A stretch of 64,000 nucleotides of DNA from Branchiostoma lanceolatum. Taxonomy: Eukaryota; Chordata; Leptocardii; Amphioxiformes; Branchiostomatidae. Positions 1 to 13,744 of the stretch are shown piece by piece (position 1 is the first letter of the stretch; each line of letters starts with the position of its first letter). The position numbers and the translations under genes are program-made. The stretch is taken from the NCBI RefSeq assembly GCF_035083965.1, contig NC_089730.1:18352242-18416241 (forward strand), given 5' to 3'. The notes below the pieces were generated by a model. The model saw only the letters and a program-made list of their open reading frames with translations. It was not told where the DNA came from and did no database searches.

Positions 1-3000
1 AGTTGCTCTCAGGTTAAGCTAATTCATGAGGAAATGACTCCCATATGGAGTTTCTAATTATCTCGTGTGATGATCACAGACCGAACTTCAGTCAACCGTA
101 CCAATGGATTCAGACGACATGGACATGAGAGGAACCGGATCGTCTTGGCTTTGCTTTTAAAAGCTTTTCGGTTGTATGTGAAGGTCTGTTTGAATGGCAG
201 CATGCCGTATCTAATCCATAGCCTCCCAACAAGAAGTGGCTTCGCTGATCTTCTTACCATTAAAAGAACATTCCGTGGATCTAGACGAACAAATGGAGCT
301 CAAGAAAAACAGACAGAGGCTTAGGAAGAGTCAGTCATACTTATAGGAACTTGTATTCCTGTGGAGCGTTGCAAATGCTCATTGCTGAAAATGGTCACTA
401 CGTCTGTTTGCTTCTGTAAAGGGAATTGTCTAACAGCTAACTTGGACCAATCAACCTGCAGCTGTTACTCTTACTATTTATTATAATTATAGAACTTTAA
501 GCTGAATAGCCATTCTTTTTGGTGACAGTACCCACCAATGTATTCCTAGGTTCTCGAAAAATTTAAAGTAAAATGAAATCCGACAGGGGACACAACAAAG
601 ACATAAGATTGATAGGGAAATGTGGCTATCACTCCCTGAAATTGTGTGAACCGATCGAGTAAAAAAATTGATTGTTATTGTGTTGATACTCCGACTCACC
701 TTCACTTCATTAATCCAAGAACCAATAATATAGATTAGTGTGGATTTATGTATCATGATATGGTAGCTGACAACAGAATCTTTCATGATATAGATAAAGT
801 GCCCATCTTGATCTACTTTTTGCACATCTTAATGGCGCAGTATGTCGATATCTTAGTCGCAATTACTGTAAATTCACTTACAGTCAGATGCTCATAACAA
901 AAACCGTACGATAATAGCTTGAGTATGAGTATACAGTATATATATAATTCAAGTTTGTATGGCTAGAGCCATATTGGCTCGCTCATGCGTGAAGGGAACC
1001 CATTACAGCAGCGAGAAATGGGAATTTAGAAATTGTCTTCACCGACTGTGTCTGCAACTGCTGATATGGACTTCTTATGATGGAGATCATCTGAGAAAAA
1101 CAACGACCAACTGGTATCGCGTACAATCTTTTAAACCTATAGTGATCCTATAACAACAAGAACAGGAATAACCACATATGGATGTTCAAAAATGCAACTG
1201 CACGCACAAACAGACGAGTATGAGCGCAAAGTCTAATAGAAACAGAATGTACACTTATGAAATGTTAAAAAAATGCTTACTTTTAGTGGACAAAATCTAG
1301 TTGACATTGCCCAGGAACAAAGTGAGCTCGATTTTAGAAGACCTGACAGCGATTTCCGATGGCCGCTCACAGACGTTTGTCATGTAAAAGGCCTGCGTTG
1401 TTCCTGGAAAGATAGGAAGATTTCTAGGAACGACACGCCATTATCCTTCTCACCGTTTCACCGCGCTGCTAAATCATCTTCAGACGGTTGTTCCAACCAT
1501 CCGCTCTGACCATGGTGAGCAATTTTTCTTCAAGTGTAAAAATAGCTTCGAACGTGCAGAAACTTTGGCCTACTCACATGTACAGCGGACGGAAAGTCTT
1601 CCCCATGGAGTTTTAATATAGAGCCTGTCCATTCCATCTGTTCCCTTTATTTGAACGTGTTCCAGCTGATGATAAGTTATAACGTTAGGTATTGGATTTC
1701 TGCGAAGAATAGATGTGATTTCATTTCAAACACCGCTGAGCAATAAATTGGGATCACCACCAGGGATTCAATTAAAGACAATCCCATTCTTCAAATCAAA
1801 CGAAAACAGGATAGTTTCGTGTGCTATGTAAAACTTTTTTTTGTTTGTTTATGGAAGATATTAAGTATGTACCCTTTGTGGCAGAAGCATTAGCAATCAG
1901 TGTAGATACGGTCCACATTTGAAAGCAATTTTGACTTTTTTAATGTCACGAAGAAAATAATATGTAGTATCTCGCTTATCATTGTCAAACGATAGTACTG
2001 ATTGCAAAGCAGCAAGACAAGTTTTGGCAGCAAGGGAAACCTGCCAGTGTTGAAAAATGTCCAACATCTAGAGTCAAACCTCGCCAACCAAACATCAGGC
2101 ATAGCCGACCTCCTCTGGACATTAACTACGTCACCATCTGATATGAACGCATGTTACCCAACCAGCAACCATTTTGCTGTCCCGTTGATGTATAATTGCC
2201 CAAATCAACAATTGAAGACAATTGCTCCATGCACAGGGATAAATCAGGGAAGCACCTTGATATTGTGCAAAGTGGAATTTGGGCATAGGAGACATGAGAG
2301 CACTTTCTCAGTCTGTCTTAGACAGCAACAGACGATCTACATAAAGACCACATTTGATTATGAAACAAACGCGTGCTTCATTGAAATTTATAAAAATAAA
2401 GATATGGGGTTTGTTAACTGTGGGTATCTCTTGTAGATACGTTTCCTGGGAACTTCGTGTATATGTACAAATGCAATGTGTTTTGTCCCGGCCAACCAAT
2501 CCATTTTATGAACCAAATCTCTTCCCAACACGAACCATTTGTTCTCAGTCACTTGAGTGATTGTTGAGACCAATTTGACTGTGTTTTGTCCTTCACATTT
2601 CGTTCTGAGATACCTTTATGCATCAAAGAAATCCGTGTGTTTTAAGGGCAACATTATCTATATGTAACGTTCCAGCTTTAAATCTGTCGAAAATGGAGCA
2701 CAATGTTAGAATAATCTCGAGAACCATAACAGGAACTAAATGCTCTTTGCTTCCATGTCGGTGGAAATCCCAGTAAGCCGTTGAAAATGTCCGGATGTCT
2801 GCTGATGGTGATAATAATAGCCCATTCAGCATCATTTGCGAAAAGTGGCTCTATTACTCCCCTGTGTGATTTGTCAAGCTTTGTCTGAGATACTGCTCGT
2901 CATGATCAACTGGTGAGAAGGCAATGCGGCCAGGGCTTTTTTGAGCGACAGAACGTCTGAGTTGAGCCTGTCTGACGAGATGGCTTGATATATACGTATT

Positions 3001-4174
3001 GATTCGTACGCGCGTGTGTTCTTAAAACCATCATTGCTTGTCAACTTGCTAGATAACTAATGATTACAGTGTTGGAAGATAATTGAAAGTTCATTGAAAA
3101 AAAATCAACAAGATGTCAGTTTTCGGGGTGTACATTCTATCCGTCGCTAGCAGCGGCCACATGGATTGAACATCAACTAGCCAGGGTAGCCCTGAAAGAC
3201 TACTTGACAAGAAGATGACTTCAATAAATCAATGTTTCTCCGAACCGTCTATCCCGATCATTTGAAACTGACTATCAATACACGTGTAATTCTGTGTCTG
3301 ACGCCAAAGCAGATTTTCCGACAAGATGTATCTGGAGTACCTAGGTGAACTGACATGTAGTGACGCACGAAGATACGAATTGCGTACAGTTTGTGTTACT
3401 GCCTATTTCATCATTGAGGCACAATTGTAGTCAAAAAGGGTTACTGGAGGGAGTCGTGCATTTGAAGTCTAGGGCGACTGAGGTCCTTGTCTGATACTCA
3501 ATTCTTCTTCTGGCCACCATCTCTATTGTATATATATTAGGGTACAGTAACTGAGAAGGGATTTGGGTATAGGATAAACTGAGTTATCCTCATAAATTGG
3601 ACGGCTTTAAAATCTGACCAAACAAATGCTAATATATAGTGGTATTAGAAACAAAGAGGCGCTACCCAGCTTCAAGTAATCCCTGGTCAGATAGTAAAGG
3701 AGAGTATCAAAGAACGATGTAGTTGTCCGTGACCATGGACTGCGAGGTGTTCATGGACTCCAGGAAGAATAGCGTAAGATTCGTAACACTCAAGCTAATT
3801 GAGATCCGGATAAAACAAACAAACCGACCACTCTTGGTTGGTTGGTTTCTCAAAGAGTTAACATCGACCATAGAGGACAGACTGTATCTTCCCAGACAGT
3901 TGAAGTGGAGTGTCCGACAGTTTGACACAACACCAAACCTAATCACCGTGGTTTAACAACATGCACGTGAACAATAACGGCTTTGCATGTTGATAGCATT
4001 TAATTCCAGTCGTAGATCTGGATAAAATTTAGCTTACCCACTGCCTTCACAATCATAGTTTGTTAATGTTCCTGCTTTTATCAAATCAAGTAATCATAGC
4101 ATTATGACAATCATCAACAGTACAATCAACTTTTATTGTGAATGCCTTTTCTCTGTGTTTTCTTTCGGTTTGAT
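1..4174. other. No gene recognised
   Basis: AT-rich, stop-dense sequence with only short open frames. None has a recognisable domain or a convincing chain of splice sites, and I see no tRNA or strong repeat. Confidence 0.5.
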
Positions 4175-4627
4175 ATCAAAGGAGTAAGCAGCAAAGGCTG
4201 AACACCTTTGGCCTACCGAACGCCATTGTCCATAGCAAACTTTGGCCTCACGAGCTAAATCGTGCCAATGCAACAGAGGTAATGACCATTGTTTTCATAT
4301 AATGTCACATAGCATGTCTTTTCATGAAACATGCATGGTAAAGTTGAGTATAAAAGCACTTCCTAATGATGCGAGAGATGACAATCTGCATGTAAAATTG
4401 GTATCAAAGGATCAAGCAGCAAAGGTTAAACATTTGTATCACAAAATAGAACGCCATTGTCCATAGCAAACTTGGCCGAACGTGCTATACTGCGCCATTG
4501 GAACTATAGTAATGACCATTGTTTCATATGAATGTCACATAGCATGCCTTTTTATGAAACATGCATGGAAAACTTGGGTCTAAAGCACTTTCTAATGATG
4601 CTAGAAATGAAAATCCACATGCAAAAT
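4175..4627. repeat. Two-copy tandem duplication, about 228 bp per copy
   Basis: The stretch from 4175 (beginning tatcaaagg) recurs from 4402 with scattered substitutions and small indels. Both copies share gaacgccattgtccatagc, aatgaccattgtttt/c and gaaacatgcatgg. It is a diverged, non-coding head-to-tail duplication. Confidence 0.8.
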
Positions 4628-6799
4628 GACAGTTATCCGTAGAGCATCGACTACAATGATCATATGGTGTAATACCCGGGTATGTAATATATGGGTGTCG
4701 CTCGTGTAGGGCCTGTAATAGCCTGTGAATATTGGATGCGAGTATGCAATAAAATAAAACAATCCTGTCCTTATTTGGCGTCGGTGATTATTCTACTATT
4801 GACTTTCAGTCAGCGAAAATGGAATAAGCTCCTGGTCTTGACCTTGACAGTCTCGGGGCGTCTGTTTTTTGCCAGAACGCCTTTTATTCTATTCTATCAG
4901 ATTTTCACAGAAGCCTTTGTTAAGCTCCGAAGACTATGGCATGTATATGTAGGTCACACTTGAGGTGAGGTATGTAAGGATACGACTAAATGGCCGGTGA
5001 GCATACCATAAACATAAATTCAAGCTTTGTCTTTTCGTAGCTTCTTGTCTCATCAATCTTGCACATGAACTTTTGTGAGCAAAGATAAAAGTAATTCCAA
5101 GGCACGGATTTAATGGCATCCGTGTGACCTGGTTATGTCAATGCGTACGTTGCTTGTACATGTCTTTTACAGAAACTCTCATTAAGCTGGAAATGGCACG
5201 GTCGCCTCGCAATAATCAACGGGGGGCAGTAAATTGCGCCATTAGTCACGGGAACATGTCTGCAAGGGTTGACACTGCTGCGATAGATTTTTGTATTAGT
5301 GGCATAGGTCAGGTAGGCCAGACGGAGACACCTATGGGCTAAACGTAAATCATGGTGTCGTTCCTGACCAGGGGTAATATGAAAAGACATACATCCTAAT
5401 TACTCTATTTGAGCTGGGTCAAATTTTAGGGAAGTACGCACAGAAGCTTGTTCGGGAATGCTGTTATTTTCCCATATATCTTATGTGCGTTATCTTATTT
5501 CCAATTAGCGCTATGGGTATCTAATGATATACTTATATATTTCAATATATCAAGAGATTCTTCTCATATATTTATCATATTTTGTCGCAATTGTGATATT
5601 ACATAATGCCGCAGGCATGTGAGACAATAACACATTCGTTTCCCGAAAATGAAAAAAAGTCTTATCTATAATCAAAACCGCATGCGGCGTTAGTTTCACT
5701 CCGGGGAAAGCTATTTCCAACCTCCTCACATAACATTCCTCTTGCAGCGGCTATTGGCCTCTGACCCATGGGAATTATCCCTTCTCCCGTGTACTCTACT
5801 GCATTTAGCCGAAAATGGAGGCAAGTTAATAGGGGTTGCGACCCCTGATTGCCAGCGGAAGGTACCGCCGTAATAACGTGTTCCGAACAAGATCAAAAGC
5901 TGTTACCCGGCGCTGGCAGACAGACCTACCCTCTCAGCGAGGCATCTTGAAGAATCCCTTCCTTTACAGGTTCAAGAGAGATGTTTTGAATTTAAAGAGC
6001 CCTATTAGGCCGGCGGCTATTTTGTCACGGGATAAAAGCAAGGACCAAGTTTAGCGCTCAAGCATGATTTATTTTCCCATTGTCTGGTAGTCTTCCCCTG
6101 TGTGGTCTCGAGAGTGGCATTGAAATAATGCCTTGTCCGGACACACATTATAACAGGTGAAATATGGTTACTGAGATGATAGCAGGCCTAAAGCAGGGAG
6201 ATAATGCCTTCCTGTGATGCTATAAAACACGACGGACTGTGATGATATATCAATGGATTGCTTTATGACCAGGTTTGGCCCGCATAGATACCGTTAAAAA
6301 GCATGGTGAGCGAGAATAATGGGATTCTTAGACTAGATCACACAACATATCCTGAATTATGGCGCCGACCATACAAAGTGCTTTGCAGCTTAGGAGCGCT
6401 TATAAAAGCCCACTAATACATCCTGCCGCTGTTATAAACCTTCACACTACAAACGGCCGATGTGAAGATGTCATGATCGTATGCCTCATCGCGTCGCCAT
6501 TTTCTACGTTGTACCCAATCAATCAACAGACTGGCATTGGTAAACAAAGTGGGGGCACTGATATTCTCATATTCGTGTACAGAAATGCTGCTGGGTTTGA
6601 ATTGGAAATGAATCATCGGATCCTAACCTTGCTGTGCCAAATCCTTTCTGCGCTGAATAGCGAAACTGTACAATACGAATTTTTCAGACTGGCTGCTCTC
6701 CTGGCTCAAAAGAAATTTAATTTACAAAGATAAAACACAATTTAGCATTGTCGTCACGTTCGTATCCACTAGTACTGCAACGTGCAAGCATTCTTAAAA
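4628..6799. other. No gene recognised
   Basis: Non-coding by inspection. The longest open frame (6359-6733) has no recognisable domain, and its residue mix looks like chance translation. Confidence 0.45.
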
Positions 6800-7046
6800 C
6801 CCTTAAGCTGCCAGGTTTTTTAGCCCGGCAAGTAAAAATTAAAAATGTTTGACCCCTGACCTCCCTCACGAAACCCGCGAAACACCCGGCGGCCCTAACT
6901 ACCCTAACCTCCGGGCTTCGAGCGCTACAGCCACGCAAAGCTGTTTTCTTCTGAGGAATACCTTATCCCGGTTATAACCGAGTCCAGCACACAAGCCAAG
7001 GCATGTTTCTGTATCCCTGTTTAAACCGGGACTGGCAGCTTAAGGG
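6800..7046. mobile_element. MITE with TTAA-type ends (piggyBac-like)
   Basis: Inverted ends cccttaagctgccag (6800-6814) and ctggcagcttaaggg (7032-7046) match perfectly over 15 bp. The right end is followed by TTAA; the left end is preceded by AAAA, probably a decayed TTAA. Ends of the form TTAA-CCC are characteristic of piggyBac-type transposons. There is no transposase inside, so this would be a non-autonomous copy. Confidence 0.6.
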
Positions 7047-7513
7047 TTAAAAATTTAAATTAAAGTTTAATCCCTATCTGTAAAACCATGTGTGTCCATC
7101 CAAGAATCCCAAAGCTGGTAAGTCGTAGAGGCATCATAACATGAACGTGACATATTTTAATCCTTATAGCTCTCGCCAATGCCCAATTACTATCGATCCT
7201 CTCCTAAATGGAGGACTAAAGAATGGAAAGGAAATAAATGATTATACTTTCACAACATCTACGAACATACCAGAGAGTCAACTTCCCAAGGCGTACGATT
7301 GATGCGAAGGGTTGGGATTTCAAGATGTGATTCGACCAGACGGGGCTAAAGTTAAGGGTGGTCAATCCTTCAACCAGAAACGATCACACTTGCTATTTAT
7401 CGGCACTTTCTGTGTGCATCTAGTGATCTAACACATGCAGAGAGCGTATCTAGGGGTTGTGACTTTGAGCTATTTGTGGCAAAGATTGCGATCAATGTAT
7501 AAGCCATACTCTT
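7047..7513. other. No gene recognised
   Basis: Flanking sequence upstream of the LINE ORF1 remnant. It may include the 5' leader of that element, but I see no diagnostic motif. Confidence 0.4.
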
Positions 7514-7906
7514 TTGTTGAATGAGTTTACACACAGTTTGAACATATTCTTCAGCAGAGGTGGTAAAATGTCCCATTCGCCCAGTTTGCTGGGCCGGAGT
7601 ATCTCAGCGCTGGTCAAAAGACAGCTCGAAGTACAACAAGCGCCAGCACCGCTGGGGTTTAAGGGTCCATCTGGTTTTCTGCTGGCCATCTCGATCCTCA
7701 CAGGGGATGTGCACAGTAATCCTGGACCATTTAAGTTACCACGCGGAGGATCTGGGCGCGCTGTGGCCTCGAATCACAGGGCCATGCAGTGTGACCATTG
7801 TGACCAATGGGTCCACATTAAGTGTTGTGGATTGGGGGACAAAATATACCGACACTACCAGAATAAGATAACTAATCTCAGCGTCGTTGGCAGAGTATAC
7901 TGTTGA
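7514..7906 (+). mobile_element. Non-LTR retrotransposon ORF1 remnant with 2A-like peptide and zinc motif
   Basis: A 130-codon frame contains the motif GDVHSNPGP at residues 64-72 after a hydrophobic stretch (LLAISIL). This matches the form of 2A-like ribosome-skipping peptides (D-x-E-x-NPGP), with His in place of the usual Glu. It is followed by CDHCDQWVHIKCCG, a C-x2-C-x2-W-V-H-x2-C pattern as in the PHD-like fingers of CR1/L2-type ORF1 proteins. Such 2A-bearing elements are known from amphioxus and sea urchins. The frame then stops, with no endonuclease or reverse transcriptase downstream, so this is a 3'-truncated, probably dead copy. Its upstream limit is uncertain: the true start may be the Met at 7568. 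Confidence 0.75.
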
Positions 7907-8389
7907 CTATCACCATCTCCTCAAGTGCAAGTGCCTGATGACTATTCTTTTTAACTGGCCTGTGGGTCATTATACCAAAGTCCTGGAGACAGGATCTGTC
8001 AAGGGAGGAGTTAACCTCCTTAGATTCAACATTACTTAGGGTGGTGATGGTACGTTATACACTAACTGTTTCTTCTACTGGAGCCTCTTGCTGAAAGAAA
8101 ACGTGAGATAAAGAATGCCTTTTTTTACTACTAAATTCTACAGGCCTCTATGCAGGCAACTGAGATAACCGGTAAGGACTAGCACCATCTTGAGGACGAC
8201 ATCATTACACTCCGGTAATGGAGTTTCTATCCAACTTCTCTTGGGACAAGTTGGAAGCAACGTCACTTTCTTACTGCCATAATCCGATTTCTGTTCCCAA
8301 TGCCGTGTCGTTTGATCAGTCAGACGCGTGCGGAAGAAGGGAGCGCGCATTCATTACATGACTCTGGCGGTTCAAGCCGTTTCGAGATA
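7907..8389. other. No gene recognised
   Basis: Sequence between the LINE remnant and the palindromic MITE. It could contain decayed LINE sequence, but I cannot show it. Confidence 0.4.
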
Positions 8390-8534
8390 ATCTCCAAGCA
8401 GATCCACGCCGGGCGCGAAAATCGTAGTATGCTAGCCAGAGAAGGTTCAGTCAGCCAGAGAGGGTTCATCAGCCTGAACCTTCTCTGGCTAGCATACTAC
8501 GATTTTCGCGCCCGGCGTGGATCTGCTTGGAGAT
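8390..8534. mobile_element. Palindromic MITE, perfect arms, CTCCAAGCAG family
   Basis: Left arm 8388-8450 and right arm 8474-8536 are perfect reverse complements over 63 bp around a 23-bp loop. The outermost TA on each side reads as the target-site duplication (TA|atctccaagcag at the left, ctgcttggagat|TA at the right). There is no coding capacity. The terminal motif is shared with elements at 38.3 and 53.6 kb. TA duplication points to a Tc1/mariner-type transposase, and the identical arms suggest a young copy or recent gene conversion. Confidence 0.85.
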
Positions 8535-9630
8535 TAGTTTCGAGATCGTTGCAACAGTTTTGATTGACGATAAGTAAAGATTTCCGGCTTCCCATCTAAT
8601 CCACTAAATGTAGCATGAGAAGCACACTCTAGGGAATCGCAAAGCATTTAATTACAATCGCACAGGCCATTTGTAAACGTATATCAACCCTATCATGGGT
8701 CGAAACAGGAGTCTGATAGACAATTCCAGTTAATTGGAACGCAAGTACTTGTAATAAGTATCGGACAGTGGGCGCTAGATCTTACTAGATTGAAAGCTAA
8801 AGAGATTGAATGTCAAATTCCAGACACTTTCTTCACCATTAAGATCAGTGCACAGTGGCTCAGAAATCACGCAAGCCGAGACATCTGCTGTGCCAACGAC
8901 CCAATCACATGCAGACATTGCCTACAAGTGAGTGTTTACTATACCTCGTGGACAAATATTAGAGTTGATGCGTACAGGAAACGATAATGACTTGGGATAG
9001 GATTACCGTACGTAGATTGACTATAAACATTGACGGTGATGCGGCAAGACGAGCTTTATGCCGTTAATTGTGCCTGTCGCCAGCAACCATTTTGTTTTTG
9101 AAAAGGTTAAAAGGTCATGATGTTCCTTCATGGACTTAGAATAGATGCTACATAAACAGGAATTAGGCGCTAATGGATAGACCGTCTTCTAAGCAAAACA
9201 GTTAATTACGGCTCTAATGGCATATTGATCTGGTTCATTAGCTTGGAAAAATGCGAATGATACATACTTGATAGAAAGTGACATTCAAACTGAGATAACT
9301 TTTATTAGTAGATAAACATAACTGGCATGGTTGATTGGATACTCAACCTCGGTGGGCGTAAAGATTTAATCTATGTGTACCTTTTAAGCACTCATCTCGT
9401 ATTCATTTCCTCAAAGACATTAAACAAATCAACTGTGAACGATTGTCCAGTGTACCAAAGGAGCAAGCTCATTCCATTGTACTGTTAATAATGAACAATA
9501 CTGCTCACCCATGTCTTAAAATGAATATGATACAGTGAAACTCATGGCACAAAATAGGCACTGTATGTAGGTCACTGAGCTGCTCGCGACCATGTCTTGC
9601 ATCTTCTAGTGCATTGCAACTTCCAGTGGA
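8535..9630. other. No gene recognised
   Basis: Short open frames only, with no domain, repeat or splice pattern I can support. Confidence 0.4.
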
Positions 9631-9830
9631 GTCGATGTGGCGCAACGATTAAAGCATCGGACTCAAAACCAATAGTTCAATTACCGGGTTCGATACTCAC
9701 GATGCCACGACGTTGTGCATTTGGGAAAACTATATTCCTACCATGACAGTGAGGTGACGCCCACTGAGCCTCTTCGGCCAATCTGTCAAAAATGTGTGCC
9801 GAAAACACGCAGTGTGCCGATGTGCAAAAC
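9631..9830 (+). mobile_element. tRNA-derived SINE
   Basis: The head looks like a tRNA gene. An A-box-like tggcgcaacgat lies near 9638-9649 and a B-box ggttcgatactc at about 9687-9698, as internal RNA polymerase III promoters. A tail follows containing gtgaggtgacgcccactgagcc, and a similar phrase recurs near 18.44 kb (gtggagtaacgcccacta). The clover-leaf cannot be closed properly, so I call it a SINE and not a functional tRNA. The 3' end is approximate. Confidence 0.6.
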
Positions 9831-12800
9831 ATCTGCACATTTGCCACTGAGAGCCGTAATATTTTTTTTTAATTTCCAGCGCCTTTCGCAACTCAATCTC
9901 TATGATGCATTTTCTAGTACACAAGTGGTTAATACATATGACTGCAACATTACAAGAGGACAAAGTTTCCCAAGCGTATCTAATCCAACCGTCAACTCCC
10001 ATCCAAGCCTGTCATATAACTTCCAGGTTGTTGACTTCTAACTGGAGGCCTAAGTTGATAATCGATCGAACCTTTCAAACATCCAAAGTTAGATAACGGC
10101 CCATTCATCAACAGTGGAACAAGTCTTATTAGTGTGTTCATCGATCGCATGGGATTCCTTTTGGTAGCGCTAATAGGATTAGTCTTACCAAAAATGTCGA
10201 TACGTGTACTGCTGTCGATCTGCAGTTCAACTATGTACCAAAAACACAGCTTGGATTATTATTACAAATTTGCTTTGTACGAAAACAAAGATATATCATT
10301 GCCATTTTAGTGTCCTACGGAAAAGTATTTACATGTATTTTGTAATTAAATTGTACTGCAGATATAGGTAAGGCAGTGCATTAGATTTAGCAATGATACT
10401 GTTGCCCTGGTGGTTTTATTTCACCAAAGATGATGGAGGTGCAGGAGAAGCACTTTATTGTCGTGTTATCACTCCAAGCAGACACGTTTCAGATGAAAAA
10501 TGTGATTTCTATAATATACACGTACCTCCGAAAAGCAGATAAGCAAGTCACACAAGTAATGGTAGAACGTTAAAAGCGTGTGCATGCTTTGTACTATCGC
10601 TGTTCATGGTATTCTTGCGGCTAAGTTATCTGGTGTAGCGGCCATAGGGATTTGTTTTGCTAGATTGTAAACTTATCCAAATCCAGAGTAAGTTTTATTG
10701 AGGGCAATCGTTCCTTAGTACGTGCAGCACAATTATGTATGATAAAGTAACCATGTCCAATATTCCCGTCAAAGGGAAACTTTTTTAACACAGGACAAGA
10801 TATAAACGGTTACAGGTAATGGCAATTTCCATCTTTATTGTCCTCTCATTTGACAGCATGACATATGTATCAACTCAAGGGGGAAGGTTTTAAACATCAC
10901 ATAACATTCCTGTCTTATGTCAAGAACCATCGTCAACAACCCAACTCACCACGAAGGTGACTTTACCTTTTGGTGCAGGATATGATAATGGTTGCCTCAG
11001 CTGCGAGCACGGTATTGTCTTTACCAAAACTGTCTTACCACCCATTTCAGACAAAACGCATTGTCCAAGTTCTTGGAATGCTACATCCCCTGTCATCACC
11101 AAATGGACAACACATACTAATATGTATGATCATGCCATCGATGATCAACTTGTCAGTTATGCATGCTGGCTGTAACAAAAAAATAATTACCTGGTGGCAA
11201 GTAGACCCTGGCAGCTTACGTCCATCAAAAACGTGCAACTAACCATTATCCTTACAAGATTGAGGACGGTCTTCTTTGCTTCAAGCTTAAACCCTGACCC
11301 ACATACAAAGCCGGGACATTTGGGATGCAGATTCTCTATGCCGGCACCTTACTCTACGCAGCTAATCTACTGCAATATAATCATTTTGAAAGAAGATCGA
11401 TACATATCGACAAGCGAGTCCTGGAAACCCAAAGAAAATTCTCGAGCACATCATCTATACTACTTACTAACAGCTCTAAGAATGTGATAGATTGTTAAAG
11501 CTGCTAGCGTATAAATGTGTATGTTTGTATGGCGTATTATTGTGTTTAGCTGATATTCTACTTTATTGTGTGTTTTGCAACCAAAATTATTTCTGTGCAC
11601 CTGCACCGGTAGATTGCCACTGCAATGGATTTTTGACAACAACGGAGTTCATTTGTAGCGTCTGTTATACCATGCAACACAGCAAAGGTGGCCTTGAATA
11701 GCCAAATGCAACATAGATAAAGATTTGATCGTAGATACTAAATAACATCAAGCTTTTGTCCACAGCACTGGAGCAGTCTGGGAGGCCTTAACATCGATTG
11801 CTATGCTGCAATTTCAATATATATGATTGAACAAAAAAAGACGTAATAGGTTCCAGAATGACGCTCAGAACCTTTGGCCTGAAGCGAACTGACATGTAAC
11901 ATGAGTCATAAAAACAACACACAAACTTCCTCCCTTAGGGGCATCACCGTCAGTGTAATGGCTTTAACCACATTTTTATAACAGCAGTCATAGATAACAA
12001 TAACGACTGTAATGGTCACACTTTTCAAAAAAGAAAGACACATATTTCCCCGTTATAGGACGTTTGAGAGTTTAATGAAAGTCTAAATCACCACAAAGGC
12101 AGTTGTTGCTTCATTTAAAGTCAAAGAACACGAGCGGGCTACGAGGTGCTATTAATGGTTATACAGTAATCATTACAATACCTAGGAAGAACAACAGTAA
12201 TCATATTTGTTCTCCTGTAATCTACAATAATAGGATTTAACACGGGTTATCCTACTTAAGGGTCACCAATCACCGCGGGAAATGGCGTTTTGGCAGACGC
12301 ACTTTGTCAAGATAATCAGATTACCGCTTACACAGACATGTAGGAATTCCTGCAGATTGATTAAAATGACACGAAAAAAGCCATAAAATCTCTCAAAATG
12401 GGAGAATAGTCTGAGGACCGCTTTGATAGATTTACCCGAGCAGAGAGTTTGTAGTCGAAAGTCGTCTTTATAGACTAATTTCCCTTGTGAATATGGTACC
12501 GCTGGAGTCTTTTACCATACGCACAAATGTGATCTGTACGGCCTTATCGTATGTATAACTAAAATAACACATGTAGGAACACACACAGCTATAGAAGCCC
12601 ATCCTTAGACAAAGAGGCAGAAAGTACAACAGCAGAAAACCGTGGAAGCCCCCAATGGCATCTGCAAAGGTATCTGCAAAGGTATATGCAGAATTCAATT
12701 CCAAACTAGGCACAGGTCATGCGCCAGGCAAGTCGACTTTCATTATTAAACGCGACAAACTTCAATGTCAAGAAGGAGCCTAAGTGAATATGATACTTAG

Positions 12801-13744
12801 ATGTTATTGGTAAAAGTTTCGGATCGAAAGATTAGTTTAATCTTAATACAAGATTGAATTTGTACCAGGTATGAAACTAGGTAGAGGCCAGACAAGTCAA
12901 CATTTATTTGCTGTTTTAGGTTTTGAGGAAGATGAAATGTCTGCATGCCTTAGTGGTTCCAACCAAGCCCTATTGCTGCTATGGTCTCCGCCTTGTCAGA
13001 TAGTATATCTATGAATATCTGCGGCAAAGTTGCAGCACCTACTTTAAACTTAGGAAAATGTTGAGCCATGTGTAATCGGACATTCCGAGGATGAAGAGAG
13101 ACATCAGTATCAATTGGCCTGAGATGCCAATTAAATCTTTACGCTTCTATTTTAGTTTGTCAGAAGACACACGTGAGCTTTGAAACCGGGATAAAAGGTT
13201 TTGAAAATTAAATGTTGTGTCGAAGGTGGCAGGGACGTTATTGTATGCAACATTGTGTTGTTGTGAAAATAAACTCAGCCTTTGTCACAAATCAATTACG
13301 ACATGGCTATGATTTCATGTTTGTATTTCAAAGAAAATTCAGAAATCATACTTTGCGTTGCTTTGGGATGGCAAGCCCGACAAAGTAAAATGCAAAGCAT
13401 AGCGCTCTGATTGTTCAGAAGGTGAGGTCAAAATTATTGAATCAACTGCAAGTGCAAAAACTTGCAAGCAGCATGGGTAAGAAGAGTTAACATATTAAAA
13501 TCGTTGTGTCTCCAGCTTAGAGGAAGAGGACAACGACCACGGCGGCCCCAACAGAGAAAATATATCTGTACCAAACTACAGTATATTGATGGACTAAGCC
13601 GTATGCCTGATATGCTGACAGTAGCTGCTGAAGAGAGTTGCCTTACCTCGTGCTTTACCTTATCTATTATTATAGTACATCTTTCCCCTACTGGCAAGCA
13701 ACGGCGCCGGGCCTCACTCACTCACTCTCACTCTCTCCCATAGC
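9831..13744. other. No gene recognised
   Basis: Almost 4 kb with short open frames in all frames and no recognisable protein, RNA gene or tandem repeat. Near 13,715-13,740 a short (cactcact)n run sits just downstream of the reverse transcriptase stop codon and may be that element's 3' tail. Confidence 0.4.

Noticed and set aside
2002-2436. Plus-strand open frame of 144 codons
   Set aside because: No recognisable domain and chance-like composition; another frame over 2354-2560 is also open.
9631-9710. Candidate tRNA gene
   Set aside because: It has A- and B-box-like sequences but no properly pairing acceptor stem and anticodon arm, and it continues into a SINE tail.
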